Positions 16,810 to 25,222 of a DNA stretch of 64,000 nucleotides are shown piece after piece. Position 1 is the stretch's first letter, and each line of letters opens with the position of its first letter. Origin of the DNA: Nocardioides marinus (GTDB taxonomy: Bacteria; Pseudomonadota; Alphaproteobacteria; Rhodobacterales; Rhodobacteraceae); assembly GCA_019801415.1 (NCBI GenBank), contig JAHVJD010000008.1, positions 62,001 through 126,000 on the forward strand, given 5' to 3'. Below the pieces are notes generated by a model. It saw only the letters and a program-made list of their open reading frames with translations. It did not search any database and was not told the DNA's origin. Both the position numbers and the translations under genes were made by a program.

Positions 16810-17876
16810 AGCGGCACCGTTTCATGCAGGAACACCTGGGCGTCAAAGCCCGGTTCCACGAGGTAATCCTCGGGCAGGGTGCAGAAAGCGGGGGCAAAGC
16901 GTTTGGCACCGAGGCGGCGGATCATCGCGATCTGGTCCGGCAGCGGCGGATGCACGTTCCAGCGGCAGAAATGCCCGCCCTCGACCGCCTCGATACCGCG
17001 GGCATGGGCGGTCATGTGGCCGGTGAAGATCACATGCGCATCGCGCCCCAACCGGCCGCTTTCGCGCCAGGCGCGCACATAGGCCCAAGCCGCGCCGCCG
17101 TCGGCGTTGGGGGTGTCGCAGATCAGAAAGCGGGCCGCGTCCAGCGGGCCGCGCTCCAGGAGCGGCGCGATCTCCTGCGCGCCGGGGGCAACGCCGCCGG
17201 AGGCGAGGGCAGCGCGCAGGGCGGCGGCGCATTCGGGGTCCAGCAGCACCGCCTCGGGTCCGAAGCGGCGCATCAGGTGCAGCGCCAGTTCGCCTGCGCG
17301 GCCCGAGGGCGGCACCGGCAGCAGGATCTGGCCCTCCAGCCGGTCGATCAGCGCGTCGAGATCGGCCAGCCGCTGCGCCTGCGGCACCGGGTTCAGGTGG
17401 TAGGAGCAGTCGATGATCGCGGTCTCGGCGGGCGGCGGCGCGTCAAAGGCGAACCAGGCGGATTCCTCTGACCAGTCGCCGGAATAAAACAGCCCGCCGC
17501 CGAGGTCGAAGTGGAACCACACGCCGCCAAGCGCATGGCCGTTGCGCCCGGTGGTGAGGCGTACGCCGTCCAGCAGGATCTCGCCCTGTTCCGGCAGCTC
17601 CTGCACCCGGGCCGAGGGCGGCAGCGCCTGCGCGGTGCGGCGGGTGGCATAGATCGGCAGGCCGGCTTCCACCGCGTAAGCGGCGCCGCCGATGTGGTCG
17701 ATATGGTCATGGGTAACAAAGACGGCATCGGCGCCCTCCAGCCAGGCGGGGTCGAAATTGGCGTTGGCCTCGGGCCCGAAGCCGCAGTCCAAGAGCCAGC
17801 GGCGGCGGCCGGTGTCGAGGCGCATCGCGGCGGGGCCCTTGTCTCCGATGCCGGAGAGAACGGTGATGGTGCTCAT
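16806..17876 (-). CDS. MBL-fold metallohydrolase
   Basis: 356 aa. The dinuclear zinc motif THDHIDHIGG is near residue 55, followed by downstream metal ligands (YSGDWS, DCSYH) and a late FTGHMTAHARG. The size and FYSGD/TGH pattern resemble beta-CASP or phosphodiesterase-type MBL enzymes rather than beta-lactamases. Position 14 bases downstream of the ABC ATPase suggests that it opens an imported phosphodiester or cyclic ester, but this is inference. Confidence 0.75.
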   Translation of the reverse strand: MSTITVLSGIGDKGPAAMRLDTGRRRWLLDCGFGPEANANFDPAWLEGADAVFVTHDHIDHIGGAAYAVEAGLPIYATRRTAQALPPSARVQELPEQGEILLDGVRLTTGRNGHALGGVWFHFDLGGGLFYSGDWSEESAWFAFDAPPPAETAIIDCSYHLNPVPQAQRLADLDALIDRLEGQILLPVPPSGRAGELALHLMRRFGPEAVLLDPECAAALRAALASGGVAPGAQEIAPLLERGPLDAARFLICDTPNADGGAAWAYVRAWRESGRLGRDAHVIFTGHMTAHARGIEAVEGGHFCRWNVHPPLPDQIAMIRRLGAKRFAPAFCTLPEDYLVEPGFDAQVFLHETVPL

Positions 17877-17890
17877 GTGGTGTCTCCGGA

Positions 17891-18934
17891 TCAGGCGGCG
17901 GCGAAGGCCCAGGGCGGCGTCAGGGTCAGCCCGATCTGGCTGCCGGGTGCGTAGCGGGTCAGGCTTTGGGCGACCAGCGCGTCGCCGGTGGTGGCGACCA
18001 GGTCCAGCCGGTAGCGACCGCCGAGATAGGTGGCGCGGGCGACCTGGGCGCGGATGTCGCCGGTTTCCGCAATGGCGAGGTTTTCCGGCCTGAGGCAGGC
18101 CAGTGTCGGGCTGGGGCTGTCGGTTTTTACCGGCAGGCGGGTGCCCAGCAGGCTGGCCTCGCAGCTGGTGCCGCTGTGCTGGGGGCCGGACAGCGGCACC
18201 ACGGTTCCATCGCCGATGAACTCGGCCACAAAGCGGCTGCGGGGGCGGGCATAGAGTGCCTCGGGCGTGTCGAGCTGCACGATCCGGCCCTCGTTCATCA
18301 CCGCGATGCGGTCGGCCATTGCCATTGCCTCGGCCTGGTCGTGGGTGACATAGACCATCGTCGCGCCGGTGCGCTGGTGGAAATCGCAGAACACTTCCTG
18401 CATCGAGGCGCGCAGGGCGACGTCGAGATTGGCCAGCGGCTCATCCAGCAGCACGGCGGTCGGGTCCGAGACCAGGCAGCGCGCCAGCGCCACCCGCTGC
18501 CGCTGGCCGCCCGACAGATCCGAGGGCATGCGGTCGGCGTAAGGCTGCAGCGCGGTGGCTGCCAGCGCGGCGTCGATGCGGGCCTCGCGCTCGGCCCTTG
18601 GCAGTTTGCGGATCTCCAGCGGGTAGCCGACGTTGCGGCGCACGGTCATATGCGGCCACAAGGCGTAGGACTGGAACACGAAGCCGATGTTGCGGTCCTC
18701 CGGTGCGGCGTGGCGGCCGGTGGCGGCATTGGCCACCTCCTGCGCGCCGATGTGAATGCTGCCTTCGCTCGGCTGCTCGAAGCCGGCGAGCAGCCGCAAC
18801 AGGGTGGACTTGCCGCAGCCGGAAGGGCCGAGAAGGGCGAGGAACTCGCCGTTTTCCACCGTGGTGGAGACGGATTGCAGCGCAGCGGTCTTGCCGAAAT
18901 GCTTGGCAAGACCGGTGAGGGTCAGCTCTGCCAT
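17891..18934 (-). CDS. ABC transporter ATP-binding protein (FbpC/PotA type)
   Basis: 347 aa. Walker A GPSGCGKST (about residues 35-43), signature LSGGQRQRVALARCL, Walker B VLLDEPLANLD, H-loop VTHDQAEAMAMAD, and a C-terminal TOBE regulatory region (LRPENLAIAETG). The start at 18934 follows AAAGGAG and overlaps the permease end by 13 bases; the frame continues upstream only as a shadow. It energises the adjacent permease for binding-protein-dependent uptake. Confidence 0.9.
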   Translation of the reverse strand: MAELTLTGLAKHFGKTAALQSVSTTVENGEFLALLGPSGCGKSTLLRLLAGFEQPSEGSIHIGAQEVANAATGRHAAPEDRNIGFVFQSYALWPHMTVRRNVGYPLEIRKLPRAEREARIDAALAATALQPYADRMPSDLSGGQRQRVALARCLVSDPTAVLLDEPLANLDVALRASMQEVFCDFHQRTGATMVYVTHDQAEAMAMADRIAVMNEGRIVQLDTPEALYARPRSRFVAEFIGDGTVVPLSGPQHSGTSCEASLLGTRLPVKTDSPSPTLACLRPENLAIAETGDIRAQVARATYLGGRYRLDLVATTGDALVAQSLTRYAPGSQIGLTLTPPWAFAAA

Positions 18935-20628
18935 GGGACAACTCCTTTGGGCAGGTGGCGGGAGGTCAGCTGGATCACCGCCATCAGGAACATGACGACC
19001 AGCACGATGGTCATGGCCACGGCTGACGCCATCACCGTCTCGCCGCTGTCGTCGAGGTTGAAGATCACCACGCCCAGCGTCTCGGTGCCCGAGGACCACA
19101 GGAGCGCCGAGACGGTGAGCTCGTTGAAGGCGGTGAGGAACACCAGGATCGCGCCGGCCGCGGCGGCAGGGGCCGAGAGCGGCAGGATGATGTCGCGCAG
19201 CCGCCGCCACAGTGGTGCGCCGACGGCGCGGGCGGCCTCGTCCATGGCGGGATCGAGCTGGCGCAGGCTCGACTGCACGGGGCGGAACATCACCGCAAGG
19301 AAGCGCGCAAGATAGGCAAGGAAGATGATCCAGATGGTGCCGTAGAGCGTGGCCTCCGTGAACGGCAGGTTGATCAGCAGGAGGATCATCGCGATCGCCA
19401 GCACCACGCCGGGCAGCGCATAGGGCAGGTCCAGCAGGCTGTCGAACAGCTGCCCCGCGCGGGTCTTGTGCCGTTCCATCAGCCAGGCCAGCGGCAGGCA
19501 CAGGGCCATCAGCAGCGCCGCCGCCCCGGCCGACAGCAGGAAGGAGTTCACGAAGGCGCGTCGGGTGGCAGGCTGGCGGAACAGCGCCTCGTGCCAGCCG
19601 TCCAGCGAGAGGGTGTCGAGCCGCAGGGGCACGCCGTAGGCCGGCACCAGGGAGGTCGCCAGCAGGCCCGCCATCGGCAGCACCAGGATGGCGGCGATCA
19701 TCAGCCACAGCGCGATCTCGACCGGCAGCCGGGCGCGGCCCAAGGGGATCATCAGCGCGCGGCCACCGGCGCCGGTCAGGTGCAACCGCTGGCGGCGGTG
19801 GAAGAAGCGCTGCAGCAGGATGCCCGCGATGGCGACGGCGCCGATCAGCATGGCCAGCACCGCAACCTCGGCCAGCACCGCGGTGCCAAGTCCCGCCAGC
19901 CGCTGGTAGATCAGCGTCGGCAGGGTGGCATAGCCTGCCGGAATGCCCAGCATCGCCGGGATGCCGAAATTGCCGAGCGCGGTGACAAAGGTGATCGCGA
20001 TGCCGCCCAGCAGGCTGGGCAGGGTCAGCGGCAGCACCACCTGCCACCAGATCCGCAGCCCGCGGGCGCCGGAAATGCGCGCGGCTTCTACCGCGTCCTG
20101 CGGGATCGCGCGCAGCCCGGCGCGCAGGGTCAGAAAAATGATGGAGGTGTGCTGGATGCCGAGCAGGAGGATGATGCCGCCGGGGGAATACAGAGGCTGC
20201 GGCGCGCCGAGCGGCGGTGCGAGGCCCAGGGTCTTGAGAAACACCGACGACGGGCCCATCACCTGGGTCCAGGACAGGGCGGTGATCTGCGGCGGGATCA
20301 TCATCGGGATCATCAGGCAGAACACCAGCGCCGCCTTGCGCCGCAGGTCGGTGAGAGCCACAAGGAAGGCAAAGACGCCGCCGATCAGCACGGAAATCAA
20401 GGTTCCGAGCCCCGCTGTCACCAGCGAATGCCACAGCGCCGAGCGGGTGGCGGGCTTGGCCAGAACCTCGGCCAGAAATCCGGGATTGAGGCCGCCGCCA
20501 GCGGTCAGCCCCTCGTGGAACAGCCGGGCGACCGGCGCCAGGGTGACCAGGATGGCCAGCCCCAGAACCAGCGTCAGCAGCCGGCCCTCGGACCGGCTGC
20601 TGCTGGGATATGCGATCGCGCGTGTCAT
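18922..20628 (-). CDS. ABC transporter permease, two fused TM domains (FbpB-like)
   Basis: 568 aa with two tandem permease domains, each ending in an EAA-type loop: EAARISGARGLRIWWQVVLP (first half) and DEAARAVGAPLWRRLRDIILP (second half). This duplicated architecture is typical of ferric iron, thiamine and phosphonate-type importers, where one polypeptide replaces a heterodimer. The ATG overlaps the binding-protein stop (ATGA). Confidence 0.9.
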   Translation of the reverse strand: MTRAIAYPSSSRSEGRLLTLVLGLAILVTLAPVARLFHEGLTAGGGLNPGFLAEVLAKPATRSALWHSLVTAGLGTLISVLIGGVFAFLVALTDLRRKAALVFCLMIPMMIPPQITALSWTQVMGPSSVFLKTLGLAPPLGAPQPLYSPGGIILLLGIQHTSIIFLTLRAGLRAIPQDAVEAARISGARGLRIWWQVVLPLTLPSLLGGIAITFVTALGNFGIPAMLGIPAGYATLPTLIYQRLAGLGTAVLAEVAVLAMLIGAVAIAGILLQRFFHRRQRLHLTGAGGRALMIPLGRARLPVEIALWLMIAAILVLPMAGLLATSLVPAYGVPLRLDTLSLDGWHEALFRQPATRRAFVNSFLLSAGAAALLMALCLPLAWLMERHKTRAGQLFDSLLDLPYALPGVVLAIAMILLLINLPFTEATLYGTIWIIFLAYLARFLAVMFRPVQSSLRQLDPAMDEAARAVGAPLWRRLRDIILPLSAPAAAAGAILVFLTAFNELTVSALLWSSGTETLGVVIFNLDDSGETVMASAVAMTIVLVVMFLMAVIQLTSRHLPKGVVPWQS

Positions 20629-21593
20629 TCGGCGCCGAAGAGCTCTGCGAATTTCGCCTTGTTCGCGTCGGCGTCCTGCAGCGCCTGCGCCGGGTCAAAG
20701 GCCATCAGCTTGATCTCTTCGCGGGCCGGGAAGCCCTCGGGCACGCCCATGCCGTTGCGGGCCGGGATGTACCCCATGTCCAGCACCAGCTGCTGGCCCT
20801 GCTGCGACAGCACGAAGTCGACGAATTTCTGCGCCGCATCGACGTTCTTGGCGGTCTCGAGGATCGCCACCGGTTCTGTGACATAGGAGACGCCCTCTTC
20901 GGGGAAGACGAATTCCACCGGCGAGCCGTCAGCCTTGTTACGAATGGCGAGGAAGTCGACGACCACGCCATAGGGCTTCTCGCCGGAGGCGACCGCCTTG
21001 AAGGTGCCACCGTTGCCGCCCTGGGCGCGGGCCTCGTTGGCGGCGAGATCGCCGTAGTAGTCCCAGCCCAGCTTGTCGTCGCCGGTCAGGGTCGCGAGGT
21101 GGATCAGTGCTGCGCCGGAGTAGAGCGGCGAGGGCATCGCCAGCTGGCCCTTCAGCGACGGATCGGCCAGATCGCCCCAGGAGGTCGGCTGGCTGGCGGC
21201 GCCGGTGTTGTAGACGATGCCGGTGGTGATCAGCTTGGTCGAGTGATAGTAGCCATCGGCGCTGTAGAGCGCCGGGTCATAGGCCTGTGCCTCGGGCGAC
21301 TGGTAGGCCTTGAGGTGGCCGGCCTGCGCCATGCCTTCCAGTGTCACGGTGTCTGCGATCAGCAGCACGTCGGGCTGCGGGTTGCCGGCCTCGATCTCGG
21401 CGGTGAGCCGGGCCATCAGCTTGGTGGTGCCGTCGCGCACCCAGTCGACCTCAATGCCCGGGTGGGCGGCCATGAAGGCGTCGACGGTCTTTTGCGCGTC
21501 GGCGTTGGGCTGCGAGGTATAAAGAGTCAAAGTGTCGGCCAGGGGCGCCGTAGCGACCAGAGCCAGCGTGGCGGCAGACAGAAGGGTTTTCAT
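20625..21593 (-). CDS. ABC transporter substrate-binding protein (family 1, FbpA/PhnS-like)
   Basis: 322 aa periplasmic receptor; signal peptide MKTLLSAATLALVATAPLA, then LTLYTSQPNADAQKTVDAF, typical of the Fe3+/thiamine/2-aminoethylphosphonate binding-protein group. GGAG precedes the ATG. No obvious iron-binding Tyr pair at the usual C-terminal position could be assigned. First gene of the ABC-MBL-phosphatase-HAD operon. The three co-transcribed hydrolases argue for a phosphorylated organic solute rather than iron. Confidence 0.85.
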   Translation of the reverse strand: MKTLLSAATLALVATAPLADTLTLYTSQPNADAQKTVDAFMAAHPGIEVDWVRDGTTKLMARLTAEIEAGNPQPDVLLIADTVTLEGMAQAGHLKAYQSPEAQAYDPALYSADGYYHSTKLITTGIVYNTGAASQPTSWGDLADPSLKGQLAMPSPLYSGAALIHLATLTGDDKLGWDYYGDLAANEARAQGGNGGTFKAVASGEKPYGVVVDFLAIRNKADGSPVEFVFPEEGVSYVTEPVAILETAKNVDAAQKFVDFVLSQQGQQLVLDMGYIPARNGMGVPEGFPAREEIKLMAFDPAQALQDADANKAKFAELFGAE

Positions 21594-21612
21594 CGGAAAT
21601 CTCCGGTTTTGG

Positions 21613-21626
21613 CTTTCGTACGAAAG
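21613..21626. promoter_or_regulatory. Perfect palindrome, candidate DeoR operator
   Basis: CTTTCGTACGAAAG is a perfect 14-bp palindrome, 19 bases upstream of the binding-protein start in the divergent region shared with the DeoR gene. TTTCG/CGAAA arms are common in GlpR/DeoR-type operators. Confidence 0.6.
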
Positions 21627-21758
21627 TGTGCGTGCCGCCGTTATTCCCCGAGTCTGAAAAGGTTTTGTGACAGTTTCCCAACAATATTATTATCTTGCCC
21701 GCCTGGACTATGGCCTGCTACCCGAGGGGGCGGCAGGGCTATTTTCAAAGGAAAGCGG

Positions 21759-22571
21759 ATGCGCAAGCAGGACATGACCCGGCGACGCGATGCCATCATC
21801 GCGCTGTTGTGCGAGGCGGAAGAACTGTCTGCAGCCGCGCTTGCGGCGCGGTTGGGCGTTTCGGTGCAGACGATCCGCAGTGATCTGCGTCAGTTGGATG
21901 AGGCTGCATTGGTGCAGCGGCGCAACGGGGGGGTGCGGCTGCGCCAGCCCTCGGAAAATATCGGGTATGCGCCCAGGGCCAGCTTGGCGCGGGCAGAAAA
22001 GCAGCAGATCGCCATGGCGGTGCGCGACCTTGTCCCCAATGGTGCCCGGATCGCGCTTGGCACCGGCACCACGGTGGAGACCTGTGCGCGCATGCTGGCG
22101 GCCAGCCGTGCAGATTTGTTCATCGCCACCAACAGCATACATGCCGCCATCGCCTTGCAGTCAGCGGAGGGGGCTGAAGTGGTGCTTTCCGGTGGTACGC
22201 TGCGTCTTCGTGATCTTGACGTGATCGGCGCGGCATCGGTGACGTTCTTCAGCAGCTTCCTCGTTGACCTCGCGGTCTTCAGTTGTGGAGGGCTATCACC
22301 CTGCGGTGCGGTTCTGGACTACAACACTGAGGAAGTCGCGGCCCGCTCAGCCATCGCCGCCTGCGCGCGGCGCACGGTTTTGGTCATGGATGCCAGCAAG
22401 CTCGGCAAGGCATTGCCGTGTCGCAAAGGCATGGTGTGGGAGTATGACGTTGTCGTGACCGGGGCGGACCTGCCTGAAGAGGTTCAGCAGCAGTGCCGGG
22501 CATCGGGATGCGACGTGATCCGCGTGGGACCAGACCGAGCGGCGACAAACAGCGATGCGGAGCATGTATGA
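21759..22571 (+). CDS. DeoR/GlpR-family transcriptional regulator
   Basis: 270 aa. N-terminal DeoR helix-turn-helix (LSAAALAARLGVSVQTIRSDLRQLDE, split over residues ~23-48), then a DeoR C-terminal sensor domain (IALGTGTTVETCARML, LSGGTLRLRDLDVIGAAS, VLVMDASKLGK) that binds phosphorylated metabolites. AAAGGAAAG precedes the ATG at 21759; the much longer open frame upstream is antisense shadow. Divergent from the ABC-hydrolase operon and its presumed repressor. Confidence 0.88.
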   Translation: MRKQDMTRRRDAIIALLCEAEELSAAALAARLGVSVQTIRSDLRQLDEAALVQRRNGGVRLRQPSENIGYAPRASLARAEKQQIAMAVRDLVPNGARIALGTGTTVETCARMLAASRADLFIATNSIHAAIALQSAEGAEVVLSGGTLRLRDLDVIGAASVTFFSSFLVDLAVFSCGGLSPCGAVLDYNTEEVAARSAIAACARRTVLVMDASKLGKALPCRKGMVWEYDVVVTGADLPEEVQQQCRASGCDVIRVGPDRAATNSDAEHV

Positions 22572-22740
22572 TTGTTTGGTTGGGATGAGGTCTGTTCCTC
22601 GTTGACTATTGGAGAGTGCGTGCCATCAGGCTCCTCCAGCGTAGAATTACAATTATGTTAAATGATGTAGCGGCAGGCCAGCGGTTATGCGGTTCACTTT
22701 CTCAGAAGCGTTTGGAAGATTTCCCTTTCCCTGATGCGAA

Positions 22741-22771
22741 GCATCCCCGGCACCAATGATGCCGGGGATGC
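22741..22771. terminator. Strong hairpin between deoR and SSS symporter
   Basis: Perfect 12-bp stem GCATCCCCGGCA / TGCCGGGGATGC with a 7-base loop, between the convergent ends of the DeoR gene and the symporter. No long T-run, but position fits a bidirectional terminator. The rest of the 226-base gap shows nothing else. Confidence 0.65.
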
Positions 22772-22797
22772 AGATCCACTTTGACGAACGGCTTGGC

Positions 22798-24279
22798 TCA
22801 ACCAGCCTTCACCGGTGCTGCCGGAACGGCGGTCGACCTTGACGAGACAAAGCCTTCGGTCACTTCGTCACTGGGTCGGGTCAGAAGGCTGACACCGACG
22901 AATAGCAGCGTCGACACCGGCAGGCCCAGAATGCCCGCGTTGTAGCCGAACAGCTTGTTGCCGGTCAGATACATCGCGATCACGAACAGCCCGCCACCCG
23001 CAATCGAGACCAGCGCACCGGCGGCCGTGCCGCGCTTCCAGAAGAAGGCGCCGACAATGGCGGGCACGGTCACCACCAGCCCGGCCGAGGCCGCAACCGA
23101 CAGGATCGAGATCAGGCTCAGCTCCAGCGCGGCGAAGCCGAGGGCGAGGACGGAGATCACCGGGATAACCAGCTTGCCGATCCACAGCTGGCGGTGATCG
23201 GACTGGTCGCCGCTGACATTGCCGTAAACATCGCGCGCCAGCATCGACGACAGCGTCAGCAGGATTGAATCGATGGTGGATACGGCCGCGGCCAGAATAC
23301 CGACCATCACGATCACTCCCAGTACCGGCGGCACGAAATCAGAGGCCAGCAGCACCGAGGTCGCGAGATCCGCGCGCTCCAGTTCCGGGAAGGCGACGAA
23401 GGCCGAGAAGCCCCAGATTACCGACACCAGCGTGTAGATCAGGCCAAAGCACAGGAAGATCAGCAGCATCCGTCGCAGCGCGGCCTTGGATTCCGGCATG
23501 AACAGGCGCTGGCTGACCTGCGGGTTGGAGATCGAGAAGAAGAACCACGGAATGGTCAGCCCGATGAAGGTTTGCAGGCTGAACAATCCCGGTCCCGGCA
23601 CCGTCAGCATCTCGGGTTTGCGTTCGGCGACCGTTTCGAACATGCCGGTGAAGCCGCCCAGCTCGCTGACGACCAGGATGGCCACGATGGAGGAGGCAAC
23701 GATCATCACCAGCGCCTGCAGGCTGTCGGTCCACATGACCGAACGGATGCCCGCCACATAGGAAAAGAAGATCGCCAGCGCGGTTGCAATCAGCAGCCCG
23801 GTGCCAAAGGAAATCGCGCCGTCCGACATGCCGGACACCAGATAGCCCACACCAGAGAGCTGCACTGCGGAATACGGGATCAGGAAGATGCAGCTGACGA
23901 TCGCCGCCGCGATCGCAACCCAGCGGCTGCCGTAGCGCGCGCCCAGCATCTCCGACGGGGTGACGAACCCGTATTTCTTGCCCGCCGCCCAGAAGCGCGG
24001 GCCGAAGATGGCGACCAGCGACACGCCGGCGAAATAGACGATCTCGAACCCCAGCGCGCCGACGCCGCCCTTGTAGGTGAGCCCGGCAAGGCCGACCATC
24101 ATGAAGGCGGAATAGGTGGTGGCCGAATAGCTGAGTGCGGAGACCACGCCGCCCATGCTGCGGCCGCCGAGGAAGTAATCCGACATTGTGGTGGATTTGC
24201 CCGCCCGCGACAGGATAGCGACGATGATGGAGATCACCACATAGGCGGCGATGCCGTACCAGATGAAAGACTGGCTCAT
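22798..24279 (-). CDS. Sodium:solute symporter (SSS family)
   Basis: 493 aa membrane protein with about 13 hydrophobic segments and SSS landmarks (DYFLGGRSMGG, SALSYSATTYSAFMMVG, GILAAAVSTIDSILLTLSSM). It imports a solute with Na+. The ATG overlaps the stop of the 61-aa membrane protein (ATGA), the arrangement of symporters paired with a DUF3311 subunit. It lies just downstream of nicF in the nic cluster, so nicotinate or a related acid is the best guess, but substrate is not readable. Confidence 0.85.
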   Translation of the reverse strand: MSQSFIWYGIAAYVVISIIVAILSRAGKSTTMSDYFLGGRSMGGVVSALSYSATTYSAFMMVGLAGLTYKGGVGALGFEIVYFAGVSLVAIFGPRFWAAGKKYGFVTPSEMLGARYGSRWVAIAAAIVSCIFLIPYSAVQLSGVGYLVSGMSDGAISFGTGLLIATALAIFFSYVAGIRSVMWTDSLQALVMIVASSIVAILVVSELGGFTGMFETVAERKPEMLTVPGPGLFSLQTFIGLTIPWFFFSISNPQVSQRLFMPESKAALRRMLLIFLCFGLIYTLVSVIWGFSAFVAFPELERADLATSVLLASDFVPPVLGVIVMVGILAAAVSTIDSILLTLSSMLARDVYGNVSGDQSDHRQLWIGKLVIPVISVLALGFAALELSLISILSVAASAGLVVTVPAIVGAFFWKRGTAAGALVSIAGGGLFVIAMYLTGNKLFGYNAGILGLPVSTLLFVGVSLLTRPSDEVTEGFVSSRSTAVPAAPVKAG

Positions 24280-24461
24280 TCCTCGTCCTCCGTGAAAGAG
24301 GCGGTGGCCAGCGCGTTCAGCACGATGATGGCCACCCCCGCAAGGGTCCAGAAAAGAAAGGCACCGGTCCAGCTCGGCGTGTCGCCAAGCAGGCCGTAAG
24401 GCACGGCGTAACAGGCCAGAATGACCAGCCCCACCAGCCACAGGGATACTGTACGTAGCAT
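24276..24461 (-). CDS. Small membrane subunit paired with SSS symporter (DUF3311-like)
   Basis: 61 aa with two hydrophobic segments (LWLVGLVILACYAVPYGLL and GAFLFWTLAGVAIIVLNALA) and an acidic tail FTEDEE. Length, topology and ATGA coupling to the symporter match DUF3311 accessory proteins, whose role is not established. ATG at 24461 has a GGGAG-like site upstream. Confidence 0.75.
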   Translation of the reverse strand: MLRTVSLWLVGLVILACYAVPYGLLGDTPSWTGAFLFWTLAGVAIIVLNALATASFTEDEE

Positions 24462-24545
24462 TGTTCTGCGCTCCCGTTGGATCGTTGAGTTATGTTAGAG
24501 GATGCTTTGCTGCACCGCTTGTTGTTTGGGTCTGCCGCATCCGGC

Positions 24546-24567
24546 CTGCGGGCGCTGACGCCCGCAG
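24546..24567. terminator. Hairpin between nicF and the symporter pair
   Basis: Perfect 9-bp stem CTGCGGGCG / CGCCCGCAG with a 4-base loop, 11 bases past the nicF stop, no U-tract. May reduce read-through from nicF into the symporter genes. Confidence 0.5.
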
Positions 24568-24577
24568 ATGACACGGC

Positions 24578-25201
24578 TCAGGCCAGGCTGTCGAGCCAGT
24601 CCTCGATATCGGCGGCGTCGGTGACGTCCGCGTATTTCTGGTTCATGTCGTAAAGGTTCGCGTCATGTGGTGCTTGCGCCCGGTCAGCGCAGCAGTCCCG
24701 TGGCACCAGAACGTTGAATCCGGATTGCACCGCATCGACCACGGTGGCGCGTACGCAGCCAGAGGTGGTCGCGCCGGTGACGATCACCGTATCCACCCCT
24801 GCTCCGGTCAGCAGCCCCGCCAGATTGGTGCCGTGAAAAGCAGAAGCGCCGTGTTTGACAATCACCGGATCTGCCGCCGCGATACCCGTGGCGGCGTCGA
24901 TTTCCACCAGGCGGCTGCCCGCGGCAAGGGCCGCCATTCCGGCGGCCTTTTTCAGCCAGGGCAGCGCTTCACGCTCCCAGGGCTGAAAGGCGATGGTGGT
25001 ATAGATCACCGGCAGACCCATGGCGCGTGCCTTGTCCGTCAGCCGTCGGGTCGCGGCAATCTGCGCGGACATGTCAGCGGCGGTCGGGTATTGCGTGTCG
25101 GTGAACCCGTAGGAGAAATCCACCACCACGATGGCGGGCCGGGTGCCGCGCGGCACCGGCTGGCCAAAGCCCGCATCCGAATAGACCTGTTCCTGAGACA
25201 T
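24578..25201 (-). CDS. nicF: Maleamate amidohydrolase NicF
   Basis: Isochorismatase-like cysteine hydrolase, 207 aa, converting maleamate to maleate and ammonia in the lower nicotinate pathway. The catalytic triad is visible as Asp in VVVDFSYGF, Lys in VIVKHGASAF and Cys in TTSGCVRATVVDA, with the family cis-peptide region VTGATTSG. GGGGAGGGGG precedes the ATG. Last of the nicE-nicD-nicX-nicF run. On sequence alone it could be N-carbamoylsarcosine amidase; the nic neighbours decide. Confidence 0.88.
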   Translation of the reverse strand: MSQEQVYSDAGFGQPVPRGTRPAIVVVDFSYGFTDTQYPTAADMSAQIAATRRLTDKARAMGLPVIYTTIAFQPWEREALPWLKKAAGMAALAAGSRLVEIDAATGIAAADPVIVKHGASAFHGTNLAGLLTGAGVDTVIVTGATTSGCVRATVVDAVQSGFNVLVPRDCCADRAQAPHDANLYDMNQKYADVTDAADIEDWLDSLA

Positions 25202-25222
25202 GCTGCCCCCTCCCCCGCGGCC

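Noticed and set aside
18935-20698. 935-aa frame joining the permease region to the ABC ATPase
   Set aside because: The part over the permease gene is out of frame with the true permease and reads as Pro/Arg/Gly-rich shadow.
20625-21593. Simple ferric-iron importer assignment for the ABC system
   Set aside because: Three co-transcribed phosphate-type hydrolases and a DeoR regulator do not fit iron uptake, and the Tyr-pair iron ligands could not be assigned.
20610-21758. Upstream extension of the DeoR frame to 653 aa
   Set aside because: Antisense to the ABC binding-protein gene; ATG 21759 with a ribosome site gives a normal DeoR length.
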